From positions 2,881,001 to 2,945,000 of the forward strand of contig NZ_CP092832.1 of assembly GCF_022532105.1 (NCBI RefSeq): DNA of 64,000 nucleotides, in the 5' to 3' direction. Shown one piece after another: positions 50,082 through 59,270 of this stretch. The DNA is from Flavobacterium sp. HJ-32-4 (GTDB taxonomy: Bacteria > Bacteroidota > Bacteroidia > Flavobacteriales > Flavobacteriaceae). The translations under genes were made by a program, and so were the position numbers. Position 1 is the first letter of the stretch. Each line of letters begins with the position of its first letter. The notes below the pieces were generated by a model. That model searched no databases. It was not told the DNA's origin and saw only the letters and a list, made by a program, of their open reading frames with translations.

Positions 50082-52015
50082 GTCCTTTCAATTTTGAAGA
50101 GGTGGAACGGCAGTGACGGGTGCAATTCCACATAATTCCATTCTTTGTCCCAATAATAGCTGTAGCCCGAAACCAGGTCGGTCACGTGCACCGGACGGTT
50201 TCCGATTTCCGCAATCGGCAGGCGCACCATGCCGGCACGTGGGTGGTCTTTGTCGAGACTGGCCACCATGAGCGTTTCATCCGAGCGGGCATCGTCCCAT
50301 TTGTAATAGGCCATCAGTTGGTCGTCAGACGTATCGCAGAACACGATGTTGTTGGTTTGCTGCAACGACGGGCGTTCGTGGCGGATGCGGTTGATTTTTG
50401 AAATGAGCATGGTGAGCTTGTTCTGGTGCTCCCAGTTCCAGTGATAGACCTCGTATTTTTCCGAGTTCAGGTATTCTTCTTTTCCTTCCGCCATCGGTTC
50501 GGAGACCATGAATTCGAAAACCGGACCGTAGATGCCCAGGGAGGAACTCAAGGTGGCGGCAAGGAAGTATTTCTGAAGGTGGATCGCCTCATTGCCGCGC
50601 TGGAGGGCAAACGGATTGATATCCGGCGTATTGGGCCAGAAATTCGGGCGGTAGAACTCTTTCTGTTCGGTTTGGGTGAGTTCGGTAACGTAGTCCTGGA
50701 GTTCTTTCCGGGTGTTCCGCCACGTGAAATAGGTGTACGACTGCGTAAAGCCCTGTTTGGCCAGTTCGTTCATGATTTTCGGACGGGTGAAGGCTTCTGA
50801 GAGGAACAACACATCCGGATGTTTGCGTTTGACCTGGTCGATGATCCAGCCCCAGAAGAAGAACGGCTTGGTGTGCGGGTTGTCGACGCGGAAGACGCGG
50901 ATGCCGCATTCTTCAATCCAGAAGAGGAGTACATCGCGGAATTCATTCCACATATTCTGCCAGTCGGTGGTTTCGAACCAGATCGGCTGGATGTCCTGGT
51001 ATTTTTTAGGTGGATTTTCGGCGTATTGTACGGATCCATCCGGACGCCATTTGAACCATTCCTTGTGTTCCTTCACCCACGGATGGTCGGGTGCGGCCTG
51101 CAGGGCGTAATCCATCGCAATTTCGATACCTACGGCCTGTGCCTTTTTTACCAGCGACTTAAAGTCGTCGAGGGTGCCGAGATCGGGGTGGATGGATTTG
51201 TGTCCGCCGTATTGCGAACCAATACCCCAGGGCGAGCCGACATCGCCGGGTTGGGCGTTTGTGGCGTTGTTCTTGCCTTTGCGGTTCACCTCCCCGATGG
51301 GGTGCACGGGCGGGAAGTATAAGGTATCAAAGCCCATGGCGGCGACGCGAGGCAAAAGACGTTCACAGTCTTTGAACGTGCCGTGGGTATTGGGTTTGTC
51401 GGAGGCCGATCGGGGGAAGAATTCGTACCAGGTGCTGAAAAGTGCTTTTTTACGATCTACGTAGACACGGAGTTCGTCGGAAGCGTTTTCGATGTACCTA
51501 ACGGGATACTTCAGGAAGATGTCGTGTAATTCCGGAGACAGCGCCAATTGGATGGCTTCGTCGTAGCGTTTTTCATCGGTAAAGGCAGCAGCGGCTTTTT
51601 TCAGGAACTCCTTCTCCTCTTTGGACGCGGCTTTCTGCACCGATTTGATATACTCCGCTCCTTCCAGCAATTCCGATTTCACGTATTGGTTGTCGTGGAT
51701 TTTGCGTTCGGTGCCGCGTTGCCAGTTGAGGGGATAATCGACCCATCCTTCTACTAAATAGGAATAGAAACCTTGCTTTTCTACGGTGAATTCGGCGGTC
51801 CATTCGTCATTGCCGAGTGGTTGCATCCGGACTTCCGACCATTTCTTCTCCGATTCGTGGCGGTATTTTACACAGCATTCCATGACATCGTGCCCATCGG
51901 CAAACACGTCGGCCGTTACGACCACTTTCTGGCCGACCACACGCTTTATAAAATGAGCGCCGCCGTCGAGTTGCGGTTGTACGTTCTCGATGACGACGCG
52001 GGTCTGTTTTTGCAT
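50078..52015 (-). CDS. glgE: Alpha-1,4-glucan:maltose-1-phosphate maltosyltransferase GlgE
   Basis: 645 residues, GH13 family. An N-terminal beta-sandwich domain (~1-110, ending WVDYPLNWQRGTERK) and helical insert precede the barrel: STWYEFFPRS, FDTLYFPPVHPIGEVNRKGK, IEIAMDYALQAAPDHPW, the nucleophile D378 in GIRVFRVDNPHTKP and the acid/base E407 in FLSEAFTRPK. This signature is specific to GlgE, which extends alpha-1,4-glucans from maltose-1-phosphate in the cytoplasm. It is followed by maltokinase (ATGA overlap), so the two enzymes act in sequence. The gene crosses the right boundary of the duplicated unit (~51,651). This copy is complete; the other is a truncated fragment. Confidence 0.93.
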   Translation of the reverse strand: MQKQTRVVIENVQPQLDGGAHFIKRVVGQKVVVTADVFADGHDVMECCVKYRHESEKKWSEVRMQPLGNDEWTAEFTVEKQGFYSYLVEGWVDYPLNWQRGTERKIHDNQYVKSELLEGAEYIKSVQKAASKEEKEFLKKAAAAFTDEKRYDEAIQLALSPELHDIFLKYPVRYIENASDELRVYVDRKKALFSTWYEFFPRSASDKPNTHGTFKDCERLLPRVAAMGFDTLYFPPVHPIGEVNRKGKNNATNAQPGDVGSPWGIGSQYGGHKSIHPDLGTLDDFKSLVKKAQAVGIEIAMDYALQAAPDHPWVKEHKEWFKWRPDGSVQYAENPPKKYQDIQPIWFETTDWQNMWNEFRDVLLFWIEECGIRVFRVDNPHTKPFFFWGWIIDQVKRKHPDVLFLSEAFTRPKIMNELAKQGFTQSYTYFTWRNTRKELQDYVTELTQTEQKEFYRPNFWPNTPDINPFALQRGNEAIHLQKYFLAATLSSSLGIYGPVFEFMVSEPMAEGKEEYLNSEKYEVYHWNWEHQNKLTMLISKINRIRHERPSLQQTNNIVFCDTSDDQLMAYYKWDDARSDETLMVASLDKDHPRAGMVRLPIAEIGNRPVHVTDLVSGYSYYWDKEWNYVELHPSLPFHLFKIERT

Positions 52016-52082
52016 TTTGTGTTATTTTTATGATTCCTAATTTAGGAAAAAACACACTATTTGGTACCTTTCCCAAAGATTT

Positions 52083-52952
52083 ATGGAAACATCAACGAAA
52101 CCGGCTAAAGTCCCAAAATCCTTGCAGATTCCTTGGCCAATCCGCGCAACGGTAAAATTTTTGGCATCGGTTTCTACTCCCCTCGCCACTTCCTTTTGTG
52201 CCCGGCTTTTCACCACGCCGCTGAAACACCGTCCGCCGAAACGCGAACTCGGAATGGAAGCGGAAAGCGTGAAAGAGCGGATACACGTGCCAGCCATCGG
52301 AAAAGACATCGTGCTGTATCGCTATGGCGAAGGCACACGCCGCGTATTATTGGTGCACGGCTGGTCAGGACGGGGTACCCAATTGGTGAAAATTGCTGAT
52401 GCCTTCCGCAAAAACGGATTTGCCGTGGTGAGTTTCGATGCCCCTGCACACGGGCGTTCACCGGGCCATACGACGCTGATGCCTGAGTTCATCGCCTCGA
52501 TCTTTGAAGCGGAAAAGCAGGCCGGACCGTTTGACGTGGTCGTCGGCCACTCGCTGGGCGGCATGTCGGTGCTGAACGCATTAAAAGACGGACTTCGCGT
52601 GCAAAAAGCCGCAATCGTAGGCAGTGGTGACGTGATCGGCGATATTTTTGATGGTTTCATTAAACGGATGGAACTTGACCCGAAGATCAGCGTGGAGATG
52701 AAGCGGTATTTCGAACGGCGGTATCCGGGTAAAACCATGGAGGACTATTCCTCGTATCTCTCGGCAAAGGAAATAAAGGTGCCCGTGCTGGTGGTGCACG
52801 ACCAGGACGACCACGAAGTGCCGGTGGGCTGTGCGTATCATATCGCCGACCATCTGCCAAACGGAAAACTCATGATTACAGAGGGGCTTGGTCACCGAAA
52901 AATACTCGGCGACGCTACCGTAATCGAATCGATACTTAATCACACGCTATGA
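52083..52952 (+). CDS. Cytoplasmic alpha/beta hydrolase
   Basis: 289 residues without a signal peptide. Hydrolase features: [17 protein letters not shown] (HG oxyanion loop), [14 protein letters not shown], the nucleophile elbow [10 protein letters not shown] with S157, [11 protein letters not shown] (acid) and [10 protein letters not shown] with the catalytic His. These suggest an esterase or lipase-like enzyme; substrate unknown. Its start is 67 bp from the divergent glgE start. It overlaps the msrB lipoprotein gene by 4 bp (ATGA), so the two are cotranscribed. Confidence 0.85.
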   Translation: METSTKPAKVPKSLQIPWPIRATVKFLASVSTPLATSFCARLFTTPLKHRPPKRELGMEAESVKERIHVPAIGKDIVLYRYGEGTRRVLLVHGWSGRGTQLVKIADAFRKNGFAVVSFDAPAHGRSPGHTTLMPEFIASIFEAEKQAGPFDVVVGHSLGGMSVLNALKDGLRVQKAAIVGSGDVIGDIFDGFIKRMELDPKISVEMKRYFERRYPGKTMEDYSSYLSAKEIKVPVLVVHDQDDHEVPVGCAYHIADHLPNGKLMITEGLGHRKILGDATVIESILNHTL

Positions 52953-53440
52953 AACAGATTTTAATTTTGTTGGCCTTTATGGCCGTGAGTTGCCAAGGGC
53001 AGTCGCAGTCGCAGTCTCAGGCGCCGTCGACGGCCGTTGGAAAAGACGGGAAAGTGGTCAAGACCGACGCCCAATGGAAGGCCGAACTCACGCCGGAGCA
53101 ATACGATGTGTTGCGCCTGAAGGGTACGGAACGTCCGTTTACGGGGGAATACAATGAGCATTTTGAGAAGGGTACGTACGTGTGTGCTGCCTGCGGGAAT
53201 CCGTTGTTTGTCTCCGATTCGAAATTCAAGTCGGAATGCGGATGGCCATCGTTTGACAAAGCGATCAAAGGCTCGGTGGTTTTCCTGGAAGACAACTCGT
53301 TTGGTATGAAACGTACGGAAGTGGAATGTGCGCGTTGCGGCGGCCACCTCGGTCACGTGTTCGACGACGGCCCGACGGCTACGGGGGATCGGTATTGCAC
53401 GAATTCGGTGTCGATAAAGTTTGTGGCTGGGAAGAAGTAG
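52949..53440 (+). CDS. msrB: Peptide-methionine (R)-S-oxide reductase MsrB, lipoprotein form
   Basis: 163 residues. Lipoprotein signal [17 protein letters not shown] (lipobox Cys15), a Gln/Ser-rich spacer, then a complete MsrB domain: zinc ligands C79/C82 (CAAC) and C127/C130 (CARC), [19 protein letters not shown] and catalytic C150 in DRYCTNS. It reduces methionine-R-sulfoxide in proteins. The lipid anchor places it in the cell envelope, unlike the cytoplasmic paralogue at 54,073. It is coupled to the upstream hydrolase by an ATGA overlap. Confidence 0.93.
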   Translation: MKQILILLAFMAVSCQGQSQSQSQAPSTAVGKDGKVVKTDAQWKAELTPEQYDVLRLKGTERPFTGEYNEHFEKGTYVCAACGNPLFVSDSKFKSECGWPSFDKAIKGSVVFLEDNSFGMKRTEVECARCGGHLGHVFDDGPTATGDRYCTNSVSIKFVAGKK

Positions 53441-53525
53441 GTGAGGGTTGAGGGTTGAGGGTTCATAGTTCATAGTTCATAGTTCAGGGTTCAGGGTTCA
53501 GGGTTCAGGGTTCAGGGTTTAGGGT
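53441..53525. repeat. 7-bp tandem repeats after msrB
   Basis: Consecutive TTGAGGG, then TTCATAG, then CAGGGTT units fill the gap between the msrB lipoprotein and the convergent four-helix gene, and continue into its last codons (ending GPNPKP). Confidence 0.9.
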
Positions 53526-53898
53526 TGGGGCCGCGGTCGGCAGATTGAAAGTTCCTAAAGTACTTGATGAAACCGCTTAGTAATCTTTTTATGAGCAATA
53601 TCTGCGCTCTGGCCGAATTGAATCCCTCGTTTCCCATAAAGCCAAGATCAAGAGCTACGAAACACTGTGCTTCCAATTCGTACAGAGAACCCCGTGCCAT
53701 ATGGAGAAAATGGAGTGTGTCTTTATTGGTTCTTCTGCCACACCCTTCCGCTATGTTAGAAAGGATTGAAATCGTGGATCTGCGCATTTGTGAGACCAAT
53801 CCGAATCGTTCTTCACTGGGAAAAACAGTAGTTAGCCTATAAATAACGGTTGTGAGTTTCCGTGCTTCGGTCCATACTTCGAGTTCGGTGTAATTCAT
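53512..53898 (-). CDS. Four-helix bundle protein, S23/IVS family
   Basis: About 128 residues from MNYTELEVWTEARKLTTVIY. Other family markers are EERFGLVSQMRRSTISILSN, IAEGCGRR and a C-terminal helix ARAQILLIKRLLSGFIKYF. The family is named from proteins encoded in 23S rRNA intervening sequences and occurs as stand-alone genes across Bacteroidetes; its function is unclear. The start at 53,896-53,898 matches the usual family N-terminus, and an in-frame ATG at 53,910 (MALTMNY) is possible. The last residues are encoded by the 7-bp repeat. It is oriented against, and placed between, two msrB genes. Confidence 0.85.
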   Translation of the reverse strand: MNYTELEVWTEARKLTTVIYRLTTVFPSEERFGLVSQMRRSTISILSNIAEGCGRRTNKDTLHFLHMARGSLYELEAQCFVALDLGFMGNEGFNSARAQILLIKRLLSGFIKYFRNFQSADRGPNPKP

Positions 53899-54000
53899 TG
53901 TTAAGGCCATTTTTTGACTTGTCCAAACATCCAAAAAACAGGCCATATGGTTTTACGGTAAATCCGTACTTTTTCCTAAAATTGCGTATCTTCTACACCA

Positions 54001-54072
54001 CCCAGAACCATCAACCATCAACCATCAACCATCAACCATCAACCATCAACCATCAACCATCAACTATCAACC
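54001..54072. repeat. (ATCAACC)n 7-bp tandem repeat upstream of second msrB
   Basis: About nine units of ACCATCA/ATCAACC run up to the ATG of the second msrB, so the repeat occupies the 5' leader and ribosome-binding region of that gene. Confidence 0.9.
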
Positions 54073-54471
54073 ATGAACTCCTCCTACAAAATCCAAAAAA
54101 CCGAAGCCGAATGGCTGGAGCAACTCGGCCCCGAACGCTATAAAATCCTAAGGCAAAAGGGAACCGAGTTTCCGCATACCGGAAAATACAACCTTCATTT
54201 CGAGCAGGGCACGTATGCCTGTGGCGCATGTGGGGAACCGCTTTTCGCGAGTGACTCTAAGTTCAATTCCCATTGTGGTTGGCCGTCGTTTGACGAGGCG
54301 CTTCCGGGTAAAATCGAGTATGTGCAAGACCGAACGCATGGGATGATCCGCACGGAAATCCTGTGTGCGACCTGTGGCAGCCACCTGGGACACGTTTTTG
54401 ATGATGGCCCGACGGAAACCGGACAACGGTATTGCGTGAATTCGGCGTCGGTGGATTTTAGAAATGAGTGA
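54073..54471 (+). CDS. msrB: Peptide-methionine (R)-S-oxide reductase MsrB, cytoplasmic
   Basis: 132 residues, no signal peptide. Full MsrB domain: zinc Cys C50/C53 (CGAC) and C98/C101 (CATC), [19 protein letters not shown] and catalytic C121 in QRYCVNSAS. It is clearly related to the lipoprotein MsrB 600 bp upstream, so the pair probably arose by duplication and then separated by location. Its leader is a (ATCAACC)n repeat, so changes in repeat number could alter translation; that is speculative. Confidence 0.93.
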   Translation: MNSSYKIQKTEAEWLEQLGPERYKILRQKGTEFPHTGKYNLHFEQGTYACGACGEPLFASDSKFNSHCGWPSFDEALPGKIEYVQDRTHGMIRTEILCATCGSHLGHVFDDGPTETGQRYCVNSASVDFRNE

Positions 54472-55147
54472 AGGATTTAGAACTGAGCAACTGAGGAACT
54501 GAGTAACTGAGTAACTGAGGAATGAGGAACTGAGCAACTGAGGAACTGAGGAACTGAGGAATTGAGTAACTGAGGAACTGAGGAACTGAGGAATGGAGGA
54601 ATGGAGGAATGGAGGAATGGAGGAACTGGGGAATTGGCGAACGGAGGAACTGAGGAATTGAGGAATTGAGGAACTGAGTAACTGAGGAGTTGAGGAACTG
54701 GCGAACAGAGGAACTAAGGAACTACGGGCATTCGGCCATCCGGTAATTGTGGCCCCATGGACTTACGGACTCAGGAACTAAGGGACTCAGGGACTTAGGG
54801 ACTTAGGGACTAAGGGACTTAAGGACTAAGGGACTTAGGGACTCACGAACCCCCAACAAAAAAGGGACGATCTCTATTGGAGACCGTCCCTTTTCTATTG
54901 GAGCGTTCAAGACGTAAAGCAACGGAAGCCTGCGCTGTAACCCTCGCCTTTTACGGTATTCTTACATTTCCTCGCTTCCGCCCTTTTCTACGCTATCGAA
55001 GTTTCATAATTGCTGAGTTCCCACCTGCCTTACGTCATCTTAGAGTGCCGCCCTTCTACGCCAGATGCGCTTCTCAGTTCCTCAGTTCCTCAGTTCCTCA
55101 GTTACTCAATTCCTCAATTCCTCAGTTCCTCAGTTACTCAGTTACTT
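54472..55147. repeat. Gene-free repeat region: octamers in both orientations
   Basis: TGAGGAAC-type octamers fill 54,480-54,720. Related GGACTTAG/GGACTAAG units lie at 54,758-54,846. After the terminator hairpin and ~170 bp of unique sequence without a gene, the same octamer appears inverted (TCAGTTCC) at 55,071-55,146, up to the SIMPL gene stop. Confidence 0.9.
54861..54894. terminator. Rho-independent terminator-like hairpin
   Basis: AAAGGGACGATCTC, a TATTG loop, then GAGACCGTCCCTTTT: an 11-bp stem with one mismatch, flanked by A and T runs, so it could work in both directions. It lies ~390 bp after msrB and ~255 bp after the end of the convergent SIMPL gene, apart from both. Confidence 0.7.
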
Positions 55148-55150
55148 CTT

Positions 55151-55852
55151 CTACTTCAAAATAAAACTCACGCTTACCACAGCACTGATCTCAATCTCTC
55201 CGGCTGCCAGCGTGTCATTGCCGCCCATTGCATCTTTAGCCATGGCCATAGCGCGCATTTCATACATCGGACGCGGGTAGTCGACAGGAGAATTGTCGGT
55301 GACGGTAAAGGCCGAACCCAATTGCTGTCCGAGGGCTGATGTAAAGTCGAGGGCTTTCTTCCGGGCGTCTTCAATGGCTTTTTTGCGGGCTTCCGACTTG
55401 AGGGTTTCCGCTTTTGAAGAGGCGAATTCGATGCCGTAAATGTTGTTGACGCCCTGGTCGACAAGGCCTTCCATCAATCCGTCGTATTTCGTCAAATCAC
55501 GGATCAGGATGCGGATGGTTTGTGTGGCAACGTAGTTGTGCTTTTTCTTTTCGTAATCGTACTCGTCGTTGAGCGTCACGCGTTGGGTGCGGAAGTCGGC
55601 GTCGGCTATGCCTGCCTTGCGGATGTATTTCACGACCGCATCGGTGCGGCTGTCATTTTCCTTCTTCACATCGGCGGCCTTCGAGCCCTTGGTTTCGATC
55701 GATACGTTGATGCTTACCTGGTCGGGTGCCACTTTAACTTTGCCCTCGCCATTCACCGTGATCAACGCGGGTTGCTGGGGTACGGGTGGCGGAAGTTGTG
55801 CCCAGGCAGAGGCGCCAGCCAACAGAACGGTCATTAAAAAAATCTTTTTCAT
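55151..55852 (-). CDS. Exported SIMPL (DUF541) domain protein
   Basis: 233 residues from ATG 55,850-55,852. Signal peptide MKKIFLMTVLLAGASAWAQ, then a SIMPL domain: ITVNGEGKVKVAPDQVSINV (the GxGxVxxxPDxAxxxxxV start of the family), DADFRTQRVTLNDEYDY, and EARKKAIEDARKKALDFTSA. The family comprises periplasmic or outer-membrane proteins with stress-related roles; precise activity is unknown. It is on the same strand as the rhomboid gene 32 bp upstream. Confidence 0.88.
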   Translation of the reverse strand: MKKIFLMTVLLAGASAWAQLPPPVPQQPALITVNGEGKVKVAPDQVSINVSIETKGSKAADVKKENDSRTDAVVKYIRKAGIADADFRTQRVTLNDEYDYEKKKHNYVATQTIRILIRDLTKYDGLMEGLVDQGVNNIYGIEFASSKAETLKSEARKKAIEDARKKALDFTSALGQQLGSAFTVTDNSPVDYPRPMYEMRAMAMAKDAMGGNDTLAAGEIEISAVVSVSFILK

Positions 55853-55884
55853 AGTCAATATGTATTAAAGGTTTGTAAACAGGT

Positions 55885-56538
55885 TCAAAGCTTTCCCGAC
55901 TTGGCCAAAATAAAAAGTACCACGATGGGAACCGCGAGGAGCACGACGATTGGTAGATGGCGTGAGACCAGATCCGGTTGGTGTGCCAAGGTCAGGAGAT
56001 AGCCGCCTACCGCGCCGCCGAAGTGGGCGGTGTGGCCGATGTTGTCGGTTCGGGTGCGCATGCCATAAATCGAATAGAACAGGTAGAGTATGCCGAATAT
56101 ATAGGCTGGAATATCAATGGGAATGAACATGATGTTGATGTCCCCGTTTGGATTGAACAGTATGGCCGAGTATAGAACGCCGGTAACGGCACCCGAAGCC
56201 CCTATTGCCCGGTAACTGTATTCATCTTTGTGGAAATAGAGGGTGAACAGACTTCCAAAAGCGAGGCTGCCAAAATAGACCACCAGAAACCAGAACGAAC
56301 CCATTTCCAAAATCACCGTGGGCGCAAAAAAATACAACGTCAACATGTTAAATCCGAAGTGCATGATGTCGGCATGCAGAAAGCCGGATGTCAGCATCCG
56401 ATAGTGTTGTCCGGCCCGGATGCTCCCGATGTGGAACTCATATTTGCGAAAAAACGAAAGGTCGTCGAAGCCCTTGAAACTGACGAAAGCCGTCACGGCG
56501 ATGATGACAAGTAAGGCGGGTTGTAGGAGTTCATTCAT
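55885..56538 (-). CDS. Rhomboid-family intramembrane serine protease
   Basis: 217 residues from ATG 56,536-56,538. Six hydrophobic segments. Rhomboid signatures: oxyanion Asn in HFGFNMLTLY (N64), nucleophile S115 in AIGASGAVTG and catalytic His in HTAHFGGAVGGY (H172). It cleaves membrane proteins within the bilayer; substrates are unknown. The upstream in-frame ATG at 56,574 would overlap the promoter of the divergent acyltransferase gene, so the shorter start is preferred. Confidence 0.92.
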   Translation of the reverse strand: MNELLQPALLVIIAVTAFVSFKGFDDLSFFRKYEFHIGSIRAGQHYRMLTSGFLHADIMHFGFNMLTLYFFAPTVILEMGSFWFLVVYFGSLAFGSLFTLYFHKDEYSYRAIGASGAVTGVLYSAILFNPNGDINIMFIPIDIPAYIFGILYLFYSIYGMRTRTDNIGHTAHFGGAVGGYLLTLAHQPDLVSRHLPIVVLLAVPIVVLFILAKSGKL

Positions 56539-56605
56539 ACCGGGCGAAGGTATTACATAAGATGTTAAGTACATCGGAATTTAAGAAATTCACAAGAAAT
56601 CGACC

Positions 56606-56613
56606 TATATTTG
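56606..56613 (+). promoter_or_regulatory. -7 box (TATATTTG) for the acyltransferase gene
   Basis: TATATTTG at ~56,606 lies ~18 bp before ATG 56,631 and downstream of the other in-frame ATG (56,562), which decides the start. No clear -33 TTG. Confidence 0.55.
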
Positions 56614-56630
56614 CCCCAAATTATGATTGC

Positions 56631-57539
56631 ATGCAATTACTCGCCTTTTGGTTGCTGTATCCGCTGCTTTGGTGCATTTCCGTCCTTCCGTTTCCTTTGC
56701 TCTACGCGCTCTCTGACCTGACGTACTTCTTCGTCTATCGTGTGTTCGGATACCGGAAGAAAGCCGTCCGTAAAAACCTCGACATCGCCCTTCCCCATCT
56801 TTCGGTGGCGGAACGTCGCGTGGTGGAACGGAAGTTTTATGCCCATATGTGCGACATGTTCCTCGAAATGATCAAAACGCTGACCATTTCTACCAAAGAG
56901 ATGAACCGGCGTTTTCGCTACACCAATATCGAATTACTCCATGAGTATGAGAAAACCGGCCGGAGTCTCATCCTTATGTGCGCGCATTACGCCAGTTGGG
57001 AATGGCTGATCGTGATGGCCGAGCATATCCATGTGTATCGTACGGTAGCGGTCTATAAACGTATCGCAAACCAACGTTTTGACAAATTGGTACGCGACAT
57101 CCGTGCGCGCCTCAATACCGAACTCATTGAGGCCCAAAAAGCCATCGAAGTGTTACACCAACAGAAAGAAGAAGGTATTCTGGCCGTTTACGGTTTTCTC
57201 GGCGACCAATCGCCCCAACTTACGAAGGCGCGTCACTGGGACACGTTTATGGGGCAGGAAGTTCCGATCCACACCGGTGGGGAGATGTTGGCGAAGAAAC
57301 TCAACCTCAACATCGCCTATTGCCGCGTTACAAAGAAGAAGCGGGGCTATTATGAAGCGACGATTATCCCGTTGGCGGAAAATCCGAGGGAGTACCGCGA
57401 TTACGAGATTACTACCAAATACTTAAAGGAAGTAGAGAAACAGATACTGGAAGCGCCGGAATTCTACTTCTGGACGCACAAGCGCTGGAAGCACACCGGT
57501 AAAAAGAAAAAGCCGGTTATGCAGGAAACCACCGCGTAA
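56631..57539 (+). CDS. LpxL/HtrB-like lysophospholipid acyltransferase
   Basis: 302 residues from ATG 56631. N-terminal membrane region (LLAFWLLYPLLWCISVLPFPLLYALSDLT described by its hydrophobic start MQLLAFWLLYPLLW), then FGYRKKAVRKNLDIALP, the catalytic HX4-5D/E-type motif as CAHYASWEW, VAVYKRIAN, and VYGFLGDQSPQ with WDTFMGQ. These fit the LPLAT family that acylates lipid A precursors (LpxL) at the inner membrane. The 3' end overlaps the convergent aminotransferase gene by 23 bp. Confidence 0.88.
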   Translation: MQLLAFWLLYPLLWCISVLPFPLLYALSDLTYFFVYRVFGYRKKAVRKNLDIALPHLSVAERRVVERKFYAHMCDMFLEMIKTLTISTKEMNRRFRYTNIELLHEYEKTGRSLILMCAHYASWEWLIVMAEHIHVYRTVAVYKRIANQRFDKLVRDIRARLNTELIEAQKAIEVLHQQKEEGILAVYGFLGDQSPQLTKARHWDTFMGQEVPIHTGGEMLAKKLNLNIAYCRVTKKKRGYYEATIIPLAENPREYRDYEITTKYLKEVEKQILEAPEFYFWTHKRWKHTGKKKKPVMQETTA

Positions 57540-59001
57540 CCAAATCCCGTTCAAACGACCCGGCCTGGTGGTGGCGGAACTCGTTCGACTTCCGGTCGTA
57601 ATGATAGTCACCCGCCCATTCTTCATGGTGCGCTGCCAATTGCCGAATCGCCTCACACACATAGCGGATTTCGTCGTTGGTGGTGGTAGGATGGATTGAC
57701 ATCCGCACCCATCCCGGTTTTTCATGAAGGTCACCTGAATCGATCATGCACGTAAGGCTGTGCGACGTTTCCTGGTCGACGTTCAGCAGGTAGTGGCCAT
57801 AAGTGCCGGCACAACTGCAACCGCCCCTGGCCTGTATACCGAAACGGTCGTTCAGCAACTTCACGGCAAGGTTGAAGTGGAGCCCGTTGATGTAAAAACT
57901 AAAAATGCCCAGTCGGTCTTTTTGTTTGCCGGCCAATAGGTTTAGGTTCGGAATCGTCTCCAACTCGTTGAATACGTAGGAAATCAGCTTTTCTTCCCGT
58001 TCGTGTATCTTGTCGACACCCATTTCTTCTTTCAGCCGGATGGCAAGGGCGGCCCGGATGACCTGCAGGAAACCGGGGGTTCCGCCGTCTTCACGGACTT
58101 CAATATCGCTGATATATTTGTGTTCACCCCAGGGGTTCGTCCAACTGACAGTGCCACCACCCGGATTATCTGGTACGAGGTTGTGGTAGAGTTTGCGATT
58201 GAAGACGAGGATACCCGTGCTTCCGGGTCCACCGAGGAACTTATGTGGCGAGAAGAAAATGGCATCCAACGAACACTCCGGATCGGAAGGGTGCATATCA
58301 ATCGTATCGTACGGCCCTGAACAGGCGAAATCGACGAAACAGAGTCCACCATGCCGGTGCATCACTTTCGCCACTTCGTGATACGGTGTCCGGATACCCG
58401 TAACATTCGAACAGGCGGTAATCGATGCGATCTTCAGCGAGCGGTCTTCGTATTTGCGTACTTCGTTTTCGAAGGTTTCGAGGCAAAGGAGTCCTTCCGG
58501 ACACGATGGGACCACCACTACATCGGCCGTTGTCTCCAGCCAGGAGGTTTGATTCGAATGGTGCTCCATGTGGGAAATGAACACCACCGGCCGTTCGGTC
58601 GGCGGCACGGTCGCTTTCAGGTGTTCGGGTAAGCGCAGGCCCAGAATCCGTTGGAACTTATTGACGACTCCCGTCATGCCGGTTCCATAGGTGATCAGGA
58701 CGTCATCGGATCCGGCGTTGACGTGGCGTTTGATGATGTCGCGCGCTTCATGATAGGCCAGGGTCATGGCGGTTCCGGATACGGTCGTCTCGGTGTGGGT
58801 ATTGGCTACGAAGGGGCCGAATTCATTCAGTATTTTCTCTTCGATCGGACGATACAGGCGTCCGGAGGCGGTCCAGTCGGTATAAATGATGCGACGCGTT
58901 CCGAAAGGGGAGTCAAATTCCTGCCCGATGCCCACAATGTGTTGGCGAAATCGATTGAAATAGGCTTCGAGTTCAACGGAAAGTGCAGTATCGGCAATCA
59001 T
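57517..59001 (-). CDS. PLP-dependent class V aminotransferase (cysteine desulfurase-like)
   Basis: 494 residues. Fold-type I PLP enzyme: IIYTDWTASGRLYRPIEEKI, TYGTGMTGVVNKF (phosphate-binding loop), ISHMEHHSNQTSW, CFVDFACSGPYD (PLP Asp), the Schiff-base Lys K254 in FFSPHKFLGGPGS, and RGGCSCAGTYGHYLL with Cys near 395/397. It is longer than typical NifS/SufS proteins. The Cys loop suggests desulfurase or selenocysteine-lyase-like chemistry, but no Fe-S assembly genes are adjacent, so the substrate is uncertain. Confidence 0.87.
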   Translation of the reverse strand: MIADTALSVELEAYFNRFRQHIVGIGQEFDSPFGTRRIIYTDWTASGRLYRPIEEKILNEFGPFVANTHTETTVSGTAMTLAYHEARDIIKRHVNAGSDDVLITYGTGMTGVVNKFQRILGLRLPEHLKATVPPTERPVVFISHMEHHSNQTSWLETTADVVVVPSCPEGLLCLETFENEVRKYEDRSLKIASITACSNVTGIRTPYHEVAKVMHRHGGLCFVDFACSGPYDTIDMHPSDPECSLDAIFFSPHKFLGGPGSTGILVFNRKLYHNLVPDNPGGGTVSWTNPWGEHKYISDIEVREDGGTPGFLQVIRAALAIRLKEEMGVDKIHEREEKLISYVFNELETIPNLNLLAGKQKDRLGIFSFYINGLHFNLAVKLLNDRFGIQARGGCSCAGTYGHYLLNVDQETSHSLTCMIDSGDLHEKPGWVRMSIHPTTTNDEIRYVCEAIRQLAAHHEEWAGDYHYDRKSNEFRHHQAGSFERDLVTRWFPA

Positions 59002-59270
59002 ACCCGGATTTTTTTGAGAATGTCCAAAAGTACGGATTTATTTTCTTAGCCCGAATAGCATTCAAAAGGTTGCATCTCGGGATTAACGAACCTGCAAATT
59101 CTAATTTTAATTGCATTTTTATTAAAAACACATGCTGTATGAACGTTAGTAATATGAAAAAAGTAGATTATCTCCGTTTTTTGAATAAAAACATGAAAAG
59201 TAAATCAAATAATGTAAGAAGTTCAATAATTATATAGTTTTGCCTCCGATAACTAAAACAAATCAAACTC
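59002..59270 (+). promoter_or_regulatory. A+T-rich intergenic region with -7 box at 59,234
   Basis: About 270 bp without a gene. TAGTTTTG at 59,234-59,241 matches TAnnTTTG and lies ~30 bp before the lipoprotein ATG (59,271). The A+T-rich stretch upstream is distinct from the flanking sequence. Confidence 0.5.

Larger units (their letters stand above)
34161..51651 (+). repeat. 17.5-kb direct duplication, copy 2 (error-rich left, clean right)
   Basis: Second copy of 16,452-34,160. Frames are broken from 34,160 to about 41,130, with one last extra A at ~43,222 within the CoiA-like gene; from there to the end of the unit the genes are intact. Sequence then continues into unique DNA through the complete glgE 5' end. 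Confidence 0.95.
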
